This document shows, one piece after another, positions 44,713 through 55,800 of a stretch of 64,000 bases of DNA. The stretch spans positions 124,001 through 188,000 of the forward strand of contig WTXG01000022.1 of NCBI GenBank assembly GCA_022496185.1. The letters are read 5' to 3'. Both the position numbers and the translations under genes were made by a program. A model generated the notes under the pieces. It was not told the DNA's origin. It saw only the letters and a list, made by a program, of their open reading frames with translations, and did not search any database. Numbering within the stretch: the stretch's first letter is position 1; every line of letters starts with the position of its first letter. The stretch comes from Multifurca ochricompacta (Eukaryota; Basidiomycota; Agaricomycetes; Russulales; Russulaceae).

Positions 44713-45162
44713 TCAGAGGCAGTGTTGTCTGGATACAGGAGAAGTTTCTTTGAAGTCCGAGGTGTTTTCTGTGGGGGTTTCAAGATCAGACCAAGTGGTA
44801 GTGTTACCAATTAAGATTGTCTGGGTCTGGGTGAGGTGTTCTTCTTCTTGGGTGACTGCTGTAAGGGAAAGGGTAGGGAAGGTGAGCTCTTCTGGTTCTG
44901 GGGAAAGTTCAGTGTAGGTGGGGAGGTAAGGGGGGTCTGTGAAGATGGGGGGGTTAACAAGGAAGGGGCAGTGGTTGCATGAGGTGGTCTCCCAGTAATC
45001 AGCAGTCCACAGGTATTCAATTTGTATTCCTTCTGTTTCTACAAGGTGCCAGCCAGAAGGGGAGGGAGCAGAGTGAAGGCAGATCTCATCAAAGGTAAGG
45101 TTGATTCTGGTATGGTCTAGACAAAAGGTAGAGAGGTAGTAGAGGTGTTCTCCTCTGAGCAA
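44713..45162 (-). other. Unrecognised ORF, 149 codons
   Basis: Minus-strand ORF from 45162. Features: LYYLSTFCLDHTRINLTFDE, a tryptophan-rich middle (GWHLVE.., EYLWTADYWETTS) and a proline/acidic tail (TYTELSPEPEELTFPTLSL). The frame is readable further upstream to about 45460 with one stop (ETLLVCVNDEYLWKEHIPPC). Low CpG and position between repeats suggest a transposon-derived fragment. No family recognised. Confidence 0.35.
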
Positions 45163-45910
45163 GAGTGTTTTGAGTTCTGGGATGCAAGGGGGAATGTGTT
45201 CTTTCCAAAGGTATTCATCATTGACACAGACTAAGAGTGTTTCAAGGGGGTCCCCTGTGGAATGGGTGAGTTGAGCAAGGTGCCAATAGAGGAGTTGGTG
45301 CTGGGAGTCTCAAGGAATGGCCTGACAGGGTCCGGACAGGAACTGGTTGTACTGGGTTTGGGAGAGGACTTGTCCAAAGGGGAGGAGAATTTGAAGAGGA
45401 AGATAGATGGTATCTATGTCACACCAACCTTCTGCTTGTCCGTCATTGTGGAGGGTGCTGATAAGTAGGGCCTAGCACAAGTGCACTTGGAGTTACCCGG
45501 ATCCGAACTCTGGGTATTTAGATTAGATAATCCCATACTCAGATCCACATGAGTATGTTCCCACGATCACCTGGAGCTGCAAGTCCTATACTCACATGGA
45601 TCCAAGTACTTGTGGGTATACTCATAGGTTTACTTGTAAGGTTTGAGGCAGCCAGGGATCTTCATCTTGCGTACACAGAAAGAATATATATATTACTACA
45701 ATCCCACGAAGTTTCAAGTCAGATCATGCATCCAATCCAAAATAAAACAAGAATCAGTTACAATATCTATAGAAATGCGAAAAAACATGAAAAAACGCGA
45801 AGTGTGGGGCACACCAATCAGACCATACATTGCCTTCCTATCTAGGAAGGTAGGCTTAAGAATGCATGTGTCGGCATGCGTCAGTACAGAGATGCTGGAT
45901 CACACCTAAT

Positions 45911-46591
45911 TGATAAGATCAAAAATGCGTTCACAATTAATTAGATACTTAGGATATACATCTAAGTGATAAGATCAAAAATGCGTTCACAGTTAATTAG
46001 ATACTAAGGATATACATCTAATACAAGTGATAAGATCAAAATGTGTTCACAATTAATTAGATATTGGGATGTACATCTAAGTGATAAGATCAAAAATGCG
46101 TTCACAGTTAATTAGATACTAAGGATATACATCTAATACAAGTGATAAGATCAAAAATGTGTTCACAATTAATTAGATACTTGGGATGTACATCTAAGTG
46201 ATAAGATCAAAATGCGTTCACAGTTAATTAGATACTTAAGATATACATCTAATACAAGTGATAAGATCAAAAATGCGTTCACAATTAATTAGATACTTGG
46301 GATGTACATCTAAATGATAAGATCAAAAACGCGTTCACAATTAATTAGATACTTGGGATGTACATCTAAGTGATGAGATCAAAAATGCATTCACAATTAA
46401 TTAGATACTTGGGATGTACATCTAAGTGATAAGATCAAAAATGCGTTCACAACTAATTAGATGCTTAGGACATACATCTAAGTGATAAGATCAAAAATGC
46501 ATTCACAATTAATTAGATACTTAAGATATACATCTAAGATAATACAAGTGATAAGATCAAAATGTGTTCAATTAGATACAAGTGATAAAAT
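45911..46591. repeat. Minisatellite, about 12 units of 54-61 bp
   Basis: Units begin TGATAAGATCAAAAATGCG and end TACATCTAAG or TACATCTAATACAAG. The first six alternate between a short and a long version, so a dimer of about 115 bp was also amplified. Variation between units is largely CG/TG/CA. Single copies of the unit occur near 20365 and 32935. Confidence 0.9.
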
Positions 46592-46645
46592 CAATTCTGC
46601 ATAACCCTATATATAATATATTGTGTGTCTTTACTGGTGAGAATG

Positions 46646-46716
46646 GGCAGCTTAGTGGTTAGAGCACCGGACTGAGCTTGTTCCTGGAGGTCCTAGGTTC
46701 AATCCATGTTTCAGGC
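46646..46716 (+). repeat. tRNA-derived SINE-like segment
   Basis: GGGCAGCTTAGTGGTTAGAG resembles an RNA polymerase III A box and GGTTCAATCC (about 46694) a B box, at tRNA-like spacing. The anticodon arm is imperfect and the acceptor stem does not close, so this looks like a SINE head rather than a tRNA gene. Confidence 0.45.
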
Positions 46717-46946
46717 ATTTCTGTTCTAGCTTGAGGAGCGTAGTAAAATAATAATTTTATATAATAATATTCCCACGAGTATTCCACGAGTACCTGTGCA
46801 GGTACCTGGGGTGCTAAAATTAATACCCGGATCCGCATGAGTATTTTCCCATGGATCACCCGGATCCGTGAGTATCAATACCCATGAGTTTTCCCACGGC
46901 TCTACTCAAAAAACTTGCGAGTTACCTGGACTTGTGCTATGCCCTA

Positions 46947-48538
46947 ACTGGACTAGATGTCAAAAGCACTTTCCTGTATGGTGAACTAGATAAAGAGCTA
47001 TACATGGAACAACCTGAAGGTTTCAAAATTAAAGGACAAGAAACCAAAGTACTACGACTACAATGTGCCATTTATGGTCTTAAACAAGCTGCCTTAGCAT
47101 GGTGGAAGGTGCTAGATAAGTCCATGGCTGCGATGGGCTGTAAATGCCTACTCTCAGACTCAGGCCTATTTCTATATAAGGCTAATAATGGGTCAATCGT
47201 CATCATCATTGTATATGTCAATGATGCTTTATTTATGGGAAATGACCAAGTCCTAGTCAGCAAACTAAAGACTGATTTCATGAACAAATGGGAGTGCAGG
47301 GATCTAGGAGACACAAAGGAGTTCTTGTGAATGCACATAACTAGGAAGGATGGCAAAATTCTACTTGATCAACAGCCATACCTAACTAAAGTGCTGCAAC
47401 GCTTTGGGATGCTTAATGCGAAATTTGTGCCCACTCCTCTCCCAGAAGGCTATCATCCAGATCCTAACACTGAACCTGCAGATCCTTCCATTCATTCAAA
47501 GTTCCAACAAGTAATCGGCTCATTACTTTACATTATGTTGGGCACACAACCAGATATTGCCTTTGCAGTTACAAGGCTATCTCAATTTGCTGCTAATCCA
47601 TCTCAAGATCATCTTGATCGAGTGCTGTATATCTGCCAATATTTAGCCAGCACATCCAATTACATGCTTATCTGTTACAACCTCTACCGTCCGTCCCCGT
47701 TTTCTTTCTACTTCCCAATGACAACCCCTCTTTGCCACCCACTTTACACTTCTCGATCACATCCCCATCGTGGGATCCGTCACATGCCTTACTTCCATCC
47801 CTGTGATCCGCTTTGCATCTGTTGACGCACCGTTTATCTATGTTTGACACTTTATCTTCTTATCTCCTTATCCTTACGACCAGACATTTACTTAATACCC
47901 TATCAGAAGCTCGACTTTACGCTGTCCACTTCCGTATATTTGGGCCCACTTGACTCTATACCCTTATCTCGTAGATGCCCGTTGAATTATGTATATAAGT
48001 CTGCTGTAGCTACACTGTAGACCTCAGACTTGACTTATTGAATACATCAGTGTCTGTCTTCTGGACATTCCCCTTTGATCTCTGACTCAGTTGTCTCAAG
48101 TACTTCTGGTACTTTTCCGTTCAACATCGTCTCAGGGAGTGCCCCTTTGACTTTGACTCGTCCCACTCAAACTCCAAGAAGCCTTATTGGTTTCTTATCT
48201 GAACCCATGAGCCGCGCTGTCACACAAGTCATGTGGAACGTCCCGCACCAGGCATAACATTATCTATGATGGCAGATCAAATGGCAGATTGATCGCGTGC
48301 ACTGATTCCAATTGGGTGTCAAACCCAATAGATCACCGATCCACTACTGGATACATGGTGAAAATAGCAAATGGGATATTCAGCTGGAATTCTAGAGTGC
48401 AAAAGACCACAGCACTCTCATCCACTGAAGCAGAATACATGTCTCTTTCTGACACAACGCAACAGATTGTATGGATCAAATCACTTCTAAGCGAAATTGG
48501 CATTGATCTAGGACCCATTCCTCTCTGCTGTTACAATC
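46947..48538 (+). pseudogene. Copia-B RT/RNase H fragment split by a solo LTR
   Basis: Starts TGLDVKSTFLYGELDKELYM (RT), then YGLKQAALAWW; the catalytic motif is YVND instead of YVDD (47214-47225). After a TGA at 47328 it continues to IGSLLYIMLGTQPDIAFAVT (47510-47570). The solo LTR interrupts after NYMLIC. The RNase H part resumes at 48265 (ACTDSNWVSNPIDHRSTTGY, SSTEAEYMSLSD) and ends where the Gypsy-2 LTR enters at 48539. Distinct from Copia-A. Left end cut by element E. Confidence 0.85.
47673..48259 (+). repeat. Gypsy solo LTR in Copia-B
   Basis: 587 bp, TGTTACAACC..GGCATAACA, target duplication TTATC at 47668-47672 and 48260-48264. Same subfamily as the Gypsy-5 LTR. Confidence 0.92.
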
Positions 48539-49105
48539 CTTGCCAAGCCTCCCGTTTTCTTCACCCTTCCCAACAAGAATCCCTCCTTGCCACCTACTTT
48601 ACATTTCTTGATCACGTCTCCATCATGGGACCCATCACATGCTCTACTCCCATCCCTGTGACTCAGTTTGTATATGTTGACCTGACATTTGCCTGTGTTT
48701 ACTCCCTTATCTCTTTATCTTATGATTGGACACTTACTTAGTTCCCTATCAGAAGCCAGGCTTTACGCCATCCGCTTTCATATATTCGGGCCCACTTGAC
48801 TCCGTTGTCCTTATCTATAGACGCCCATCTGATTATGTATATAAGCCTGCTGTAGTTACATTGTGAACCTGAGACTCGACTTATTGAATACATTGGTGTT
48901 TGTCTTCTGGACTTCCCCTTGAAACCTCTGACTCAATTGTCTCAGTGCTTTCAGCACTTTCCACTTAACATCGTCATTAGGGAACAGCCCCTTTGACTTT
49001 GACTTGTCCCTCTGAAACTCCAAGAGGTCCTATTGAAATCTTATCCGAACACACGAGTGAAGCTGTCACACAAGTTGTGTGGAACGTCCCGCACCAGACA
49101 TAACA
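48539..49105 (+). repeat. Gypsy-2 5' LTR
   Basis: 567 bp, TGTTACAATCC..CATAACA, TATATAAG box about 48838-48845, then AGACTCGACTT. Its primer-binding site at 49108-49118 reads AAGTCAAGTCT, one CpG transition away from a perfect complement. Confidence 0.88.
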
Positions 49106-49124
49106 TCAAGTCAAGTCTCTCACA

Positions 49125-50639
49125 GTGGCTTCCAGCCGCAGTCAGACCCTCTTCCAGGAAGAACTCATCGAACACAGAGACGAGAATAATCTTTCACAGC
49201 AAGTACTTGGCTCTGCCACTTGGAAAGACTTTGAGTCTGAGTTTGGATACTACATCTATCATGATGGAAGATACCAACCAGTAGAATACGACAATGAAAA
49301 AAGAGTTTGGTATTGCATCCAATATTCGGACAGCCGACACTCTTGGGTCACTACAGGACCTGCCCCACCCGAATTTGGACTAGGCCCGTGGGGAGAAAAC
49401 CCTCCAGCCATTGTCATGGACTCTGAACCAGAGGAGTATGTAGAAGAGCCCAGCGAAGAAGCACTGGCATTAGCAGTGCCTACGTTTCCAGTTGCACCTG
49501 TAGTTGTCATGTTCAGAGCCCCTGCTTTGACAACTCCCCAGATATTGATACAATCCATGAACACCGTTACCCCATCCCATCAGCCCATGTCTACCATTGC
49601 CGCCCAACTTCCAGACCCTGCCCCACCAGCCCCCGTGGCAGCACCACCACCAAACATCCCCCCTCCTTCCGGACATTTGTTGGGAGTGTTACCCCAGACA
49701 TTCACTGGGGATCATTCACAAAGCAAGAAGTTCATGTTGGAGTTCATGACCTTCAAGAACTTCAATCATGATGTCCCACAGATTGTCAACCCATTCCAGC
49801 GTGCCAATCTGTTCCTCTCCTTAATCCAAGGGGATGCAGTGGACGACTGGACCATGGAACAGTTGGAGTGGTTGAACGAGCAGGTTGAGAGCAGGTGTCG
49901 AATCACAAGCAAAGGTCTTTGGGAGACCATAGCCAAGAGGTTCAAGGATGCCTTCACGGACAGGCAAGCCAAGCAAAAGGCAGCCCGGGAGTTGAAATCC
50001 CTTAAAATGGAGAAAGGTGAACTTGATGCATATGTGGCCAAGTTCAGGAGCCTGGCCAATAGAGCCGGCTACAACACAGATGAAGAGGCGACATTAGACC
50101 TCTTTTTGCAAGGACTACCCAACCCACTAGTCAAAAACGTCATCCAGTTCCACCACCCTCATGACTGGGATACCTGGGTCGATGCTGCCCAATGGCAGCA
50201 ACAAGACTACCTCGACTTCCAGATGCGATTCGGAGTCGATACCAAGAAGGGAAAGACCTGAGACCAGTGGAAAGCAGCCTTTGGAGTAAAGCCTGCCCAG
50301 CATGCCAAGCAGGACCCAAATGCTATGGATACCTCTGCAGATCGAGCCCAGGCTCGAGCGACACTTACAGAGGATGAGCAGCAGACATTGATGAAAGAAG
50401 GACAATGCTTTCGTTGTAAAGCATTAGGGCACATGTCTTGAGACTGCCCCAAGAAGGGAGTACGTGTCGCTGCTACCACTGTAACACCAGAAGCCTCCAC
50501 TCAAAATAACCCACCCACTGTGGATAAATGATCAAAGGAAGAGAAAGCTCAGGATATATGGGCTAACATGATGAAAGAGAGTGAGGAAGTACGTGCCATC
50601 CTAGTAGAAAAGGCATTTGCGAAAAAGGATTTTTGTTAG
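49125..50639 (+). pseudogene. gag: Gypsy-2 Gag
   Basis: 504 codons, exactly the Gypsy-1 length, again opening at GTG (49125) with no in-frame ATG before the conserved N-terminus. TGA interrupts at 50259 (KT*DQWK), in the knuckle (CFRCKALGHMS*DC, about 50440) and at about 50528 (DK*SKEE), all arginine in Gypsy-1 or Gypsy-3. Ends at TAG 50637 next to the conserved GGATTTTTG. Confidence 0.88.
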
Positions 50640-52537
50640 GCTCAAACCCATCAGCCTGGGTGTGAGCACTCCATGTCACCTCTGTGTATGCTAGTCAATT
50701 CAAGTCATTAAAAATACCAGTCCATTTTGAAACTACACAGAGGACAGCCGATTGAGATATTTTAGTGGACTCTGGAGCCACAGATAATTTCATTCACCCA
50801 CAACTAATCAAAACAATGGGTCTAGGAAGGCTGGCACTTCCCCAGGAAAAGAACATATGGAACATTGATGGAACGGCTAATTGTGCTGGAAAGATCACCC
50901 ACTATACAGACCTAAAAGTCCAGGTTGGGGAGATGACGAAGACTATACACTTCCTGATTACAGATCTAGGAGACGAAGACCTCATTTTGGGATACCCATG
51001 GCTTGCTGCCTTTGAACCAAAGATTAATTGGGCTGATGCAACGATGGACAAAGACTCATACCCAACCATTGTCACATTGCTCGGCTATGATTATGCAATC
51101 AGACATCCAGTAGTAAGGACTACACATATGGAGGAAGAAAGTGACCCTGGTTATTGCTATGTCACCAAAGCATCAGAACTGGCCCAGAAGGCAGTACAGG
51201 GACAGACTGAGAAGACATACCAGGACATAGTGCCAAGTGCTTATCAGCGGCACTGGAAGGTATTCTCTGAAGAAGAATCCCATCATTTTCCCCCAGAACG
51301 ACCATGGGATCACACCATCAATCTTCTCCCAGAAATGCTGGCAGCTATAGACTGCAAAATCTATCCACTGTCCCAGTCTGAACAGGCCACACTCACTGAG
51401 TTCCTAGAAGAACATCTGGCCAAAGGATACATCCGCCTGTCCAAATCACAGTATGCCTCACCCTTCTTCTTCATCAAAAAGAAGGATGGCAAGCTGCGAC
51501 CGGTTCAGGACTATCAAAAGATTAATGCATACACTGTAAAGAACACCTATCCCCTACCACTTATCTCTGAACTCATTGACACCATGCAGGACAAGTCCCT
51601 CTTTTCAAAAATGGACGTATGCTGGGGCTACAACAATGTCAGGATAAAAGAAGGTGATCAATGCAAAGCAGCATTTAAGACAAATCAAGGGTTGTTTGAA
51701 CCAAATGTCATGTTTTTCGGACTTACAAACTCGCCAGCGACATTCCAAGCTATGATGAATCACATTTTTCAAGATCTCATTCTTACTGGCAAAGTGGTAG
51801 TCTATATGGACAACATCCTGGTTGCCACCACCAATGATTTGAACTGCCATCAAGAGTGAGTACATCAGGTACTGGATATACTGCACGAACACGATCTATA
51901 CCTTAAACTGGCAAAGTGTTCCTTTGAACAGCAAAGCATTGAATACTTAGGAGTCATCCTGGAGGGAGGACAAGTGCAAATGGACCCAGTAAAAGTACAG
52001 GGGATCCGGGAGTGGCCCATACCTACGTGCGTCAAGGATGTGCAATCCTTCATTGGATTCTGCAATTTCTACCAATGATTCATATGAGGATTTTTGGGGA
52101 TTGCCCAGCCACTGAATGGGCTGTTGAAGAAGGAGATACCCTGGCATTGGGGAAGGGAACAGCAACAAGCCTTTGAACAAATCTGAGACATCATAGGCTC
52201 AGAACCAGTCCTCCTGCAGCCAGACTTAGGAAGACCCTTTGAACTTGAAGTAGATGCATCTCACTTCGCCAATGGTGCCATATTGAACCAGCGGGATGTA
52301 GCAGGACTCCTTCACCCAGTCACCTTCTACTCAGAAACATTCTCATCAGCAGAATGAAACTACGACATTTGGGATAGAGAGCTACTCACCATTGTAAAAG
52401 CATTGAGGCACTGGTGACCGTATCTGGCAGGAACCCCTCACAAGACTATCATTCACACTGATCACTCCAATCTGCTTTATTGGAAGGAGCCCCACAAAAT
52501 CAGTCAACAGGTCGCCCGCAAAGTCCTAGAACTAGAA

Positions 52538-52826
52538 TGTAACGCCTGGTGTGGGCATTCAGCACGATGTGTGACAAGTCGCGTAGCAAAACTACAAAGT
52601 CAAGTATGCACTGTCTTTCAAGTACACAGAGGTCGGGTGAGGAGTCAACACCAAGGAGCTAATCCCTTAGTATTGGTGAGCAGAAGAGTGCCAGAAGCAC
52701 TGAGACAATTCAAGAGTCAGGTCTTAGGATCACCCAGAAGGTAATGCACCAAGTCGATTAAGAAGTTGAGTCTAAGGCATACAGGCTATCTAGACAGGCC
52801 TTTTATACGTAATAGAGGTCGGAGTC
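52538..52826 (-). repeat. Gypsy-3 truncated 3' LTR
   Basis: Collinear with 58749-59037; the differences I traced (about eight) are all CpG transitions. Ends at CAGAG, where ORF3 sequence is joined (GAG microhomology). Confidence 0.85.
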
Positions 52827-55800
52827 TGAATCAGAGGAGACATGGCATTTCGAAACAGTGGGGGTTAAGCCAGGGTGCAAGGTCAAGGTGGCGACAAGGG
52901 AGTGGTCACACAAAAATATTGGTGTACCATTCGGATATGATTTGGTATGCCTCTCCTCGTTCCAATCTCATCCTGATGCTCACCAGGTGATGCTCTATGT
53001 CAAAGACCCCTTGGTTAATTTTTACCATTTGTCGCTCATAGTTGCAACACTGCATCTCCAAATTGTCCCTGAGTGCCTGGAACTTGCACAACCGCACAAT
53101 TTCAGCAGTTAGTCGTGGCATATGTAGGTCTCAGAGCACTTCATTGATGGTGAAGGTGTGTGGGTCATGGGCTGAGAGGTGTTGTAAATGTTCCAGCCCC
53201 AAGACATAGTGAAGTCAATTGACAGTCTTTTCTTCCAGGTACACTGGGGCCCTGTAGACTGGCCCCCCTTTTTCTAGACAGCCAGCTACATCCATACCTT
53301 CATTGGTGTAGTAGATATACTTGGCTACCTCTGTGGTGCCGTCGTTCTTGGATGATGGGATCATGAGTGGGAAGTAAAATTGCAAGTTGGGGTCATTCGG
53401 GAAGAACGGGAATTCTGGGGACTCGTCACCAAAGTCCACATCGATCAGGTTGTTGGGATGGGGGTGTTCAGGCAAATTAAAATCTTCGTTGATGTTGATG
53501 ATTCTGTCCCCTTCAGCCACTTTGGCAGTCGCATCGTAGTCAGTAGGAGAAAGTGGGCGAGAAGGAGGGTGCAAAGGAGAAAGTAAGGGAAATGCATCAA
53601 TGGCAGCGGAGGTGTGGACACTAGATGGTGACATGGATGTTTTTCTCTTGAGTTGTGGGGGAAGTTGTCCAACAGCTTGTATTCTCTCTTGCTCTTTATC
53701 TGCCTCTGGGTGGCGCCTATAGAAGTCGTTGATAAGCTGGGGTGCAAAGATGTCCGCAGCAGGTTCCCACGAGTTAGCAGCATCAGGGAATCCCTTCCAT
53801 TTGATCAGATAGTGAAGTCTTCGATTGCACCCTCAACCCTTCCATTTTGCATCAGCAATACGTCCTACCTCCCATTCTGGTTCTCCATTGACTAGATCAG
53901 GAGGGAGTCTAGGGAAATTCTGCCCATGAATGGAAGTCTCCTTGTATGGTGTCAAAAGACTGGCGTGGAAAATGGGGTGTATCTTCCAGGTGGCGGGTAA
54001 CGTGAGCTTGTATGTGATGTCCAAGAGCTTCTGTTCAATTACAAAGGGGCTGTGGTGTCTGGGAGCTAATTTCGCTGTTGGGTGTGATGTGTGAATGTTA
54101 CGTCCTTCTAGCCAGACCTGATCTCCGACCTGGTAGGGTGTAAACCTAGTGGGCTTCTCAGCCAGGGTCCTTTGCGCCTTCTGAAGATTCCTATTGGCTG
54201 ATTCCCATATCTCCTCCCATTGGCCAATACGCTGTGTCACAGACGGTACATTTGTGGGTTTGTCTGTCCATGTAGTGCGAGGGTTCCATCCCATAATAAG
54301 GGAGAAGGGAGAGGCTTTCGTCGTTCCGTTTGGCCAACTATTGTGTGCGAACTCAGCCATTGCTAACCATTCTGCCCAGTCGTCCTGCTGTTCATTACAC
54401 CAGAATCGAAGATATTCTTCCAACCATTGGTTCATCCACTCTGATTGACCGTCTGTTTGAGGGTGATATGCTGTGGAGATGTTCTGCTGGATGTTGAGGC
54501 ATTTACAGAGGGCTCGGGCGAACATGGATGCAAATCATGGGTCTCGGTCCAAAATAATCTTTTGGGGGAGTCCGTAGTGCCAGTAGACGTGGTTTAGGTA
54601 CAGTTTCGCTACACCTTCTGCTGATATCGTCTCGTTGCAGGGGATGAAGAGGGCGGCCTTTGAATAATCATGGTCCGTGATGGTGAGTATCAAGTTGTAT
54701 CCTTGTGACTGTGGGAGCTTGACGATAAAGTCCATAGCAATGGTCTGGAAAGGGGCTGTTGCTATCAGTGTAATGGGTGAAAGTGCCAGTGGTTTTGGGT
54801 GAGTGTTTACTTTGTTTGCCTGGCATTCCGCACATCCTTTGACATATGCTTCTACATCCTTTTTCATGTTCGGCCACCAATAATCTCGTTTCGCAAGGGT
54901 GTAGGTGTTTGCAATCCCTGGGTGTCCTGCAGAGGGAAGGTTGTGGTGAAAATGAATCACCCCCCTCTTAACATTGTTGCCACCGGTGACAACCAACTGA
55001 TCGCCATCTTTCCACCAGAGGCCGTTTTTCATTTTTATGTTGTGCGGCTCTGCCCAGGACTTGCACAGTTCCTGATTCATGTTCTGCATCACTTGGGCCC
55101 ATAGATCCATGTCATGGAGGCTGACAACAGTGGTCTTTGCAAAGACATCTTCTGGTAAGACAACAATATTGTTGTTGTTGTTTTCTCCTTCATCATGGCC
55201 AGTTGGTCTGGACAGGGCATCAGCTTGTGCATTATGGGCTCCAGGTAGGTGCTTGAGTGTGAAGTTGTACTCTTCAAGCTCCAGAACTTCACATGCGACT
55301 CATCGACTAATCTTATGAGGTTCTCACCAGTAAAGAAGGTTGGAGTGATCTGTATAGATGATGGTCTTGTGTGGGGATCCAGCCAAATATGGCCGCCAAT
55401 GTCATAGTGCCTTTACAATAGCCAGTAGTTCCCTGTCCCAAATATCATAATTTCTTTCTGCCGATGAGAATGTTTCTGAGTAAAATGCAACTGGGTGAAG
55501 GATCCCTCCAGCATCTCTCTGTGACAAGACTGCTCCATTAGCATACATGGAAGCGTCAACTTCCAACTCGAAGGGCTTGGCTAGGTTGGGTTGAATAAGA
55601 ACCAGTTTGGAGCTAATGATCGCTTTTATTTGATCAAATGCTTTCTGCTGCAGTTCATCCCAGTGCCAGGGTACGTCCTTTTTCAAGAGGTCATTGAGTG
55701 GTCTGGCAATGGCCGAAAATCCTTTGATGAAGCATTGGTAGAAATTACAAAAACCAATGAATGATCTGACATCCTTGGTACACTGCGGGATGGACCACTC

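Larger units (their letters stand above)
42942..44713 (-). mobile_element. D5, truncated D-family element interrupted by a hAT-A derivative
   Basis: Starts TAGTGATTGTCAAGGG like D' and is collinear with 23251-23870. It is opened by the 1149-bp insertion at 43504 and ends near 44713 without the second terminus. Confidence 0.75.
45466..46946. mobile_element. Element E, TAGGG-type hAT-like element with minisatellite
   Basis: Ends TAGGGCCTAGCACAAGTGCA and, inverted, TAGGGCATAGCACAAGTCCA. Subterminal repeats of GGATCC/GAGTAT/GGTACC type. Contains the tandem array and the SINE-like segment. Flanking 8-mers CTGATAAG and ACTGGACT differ, so it may be rearranged. Confidence 0.6.

Noticed and set aside
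45911..46591. Regular repeats resembling a CRISPR array
   Set aside because: Units are contiguous with no unique spacers, the genome is eukaryotic, and there are no cas genes. It is a minisatellite.
46646..46716. Functional tRNA gene
   Set aside because: A and B boxes are plausible but the anticodon loop lacks the invariant T33 and the acceptor stem does not pair; kept only as a SINE-like segment.
45458..46954. 8-bp target duplication for element E
   Set aside because: CTGATAAG and ACTGGACT do not match, even allowing CpG changes, so no duplication is claimed.
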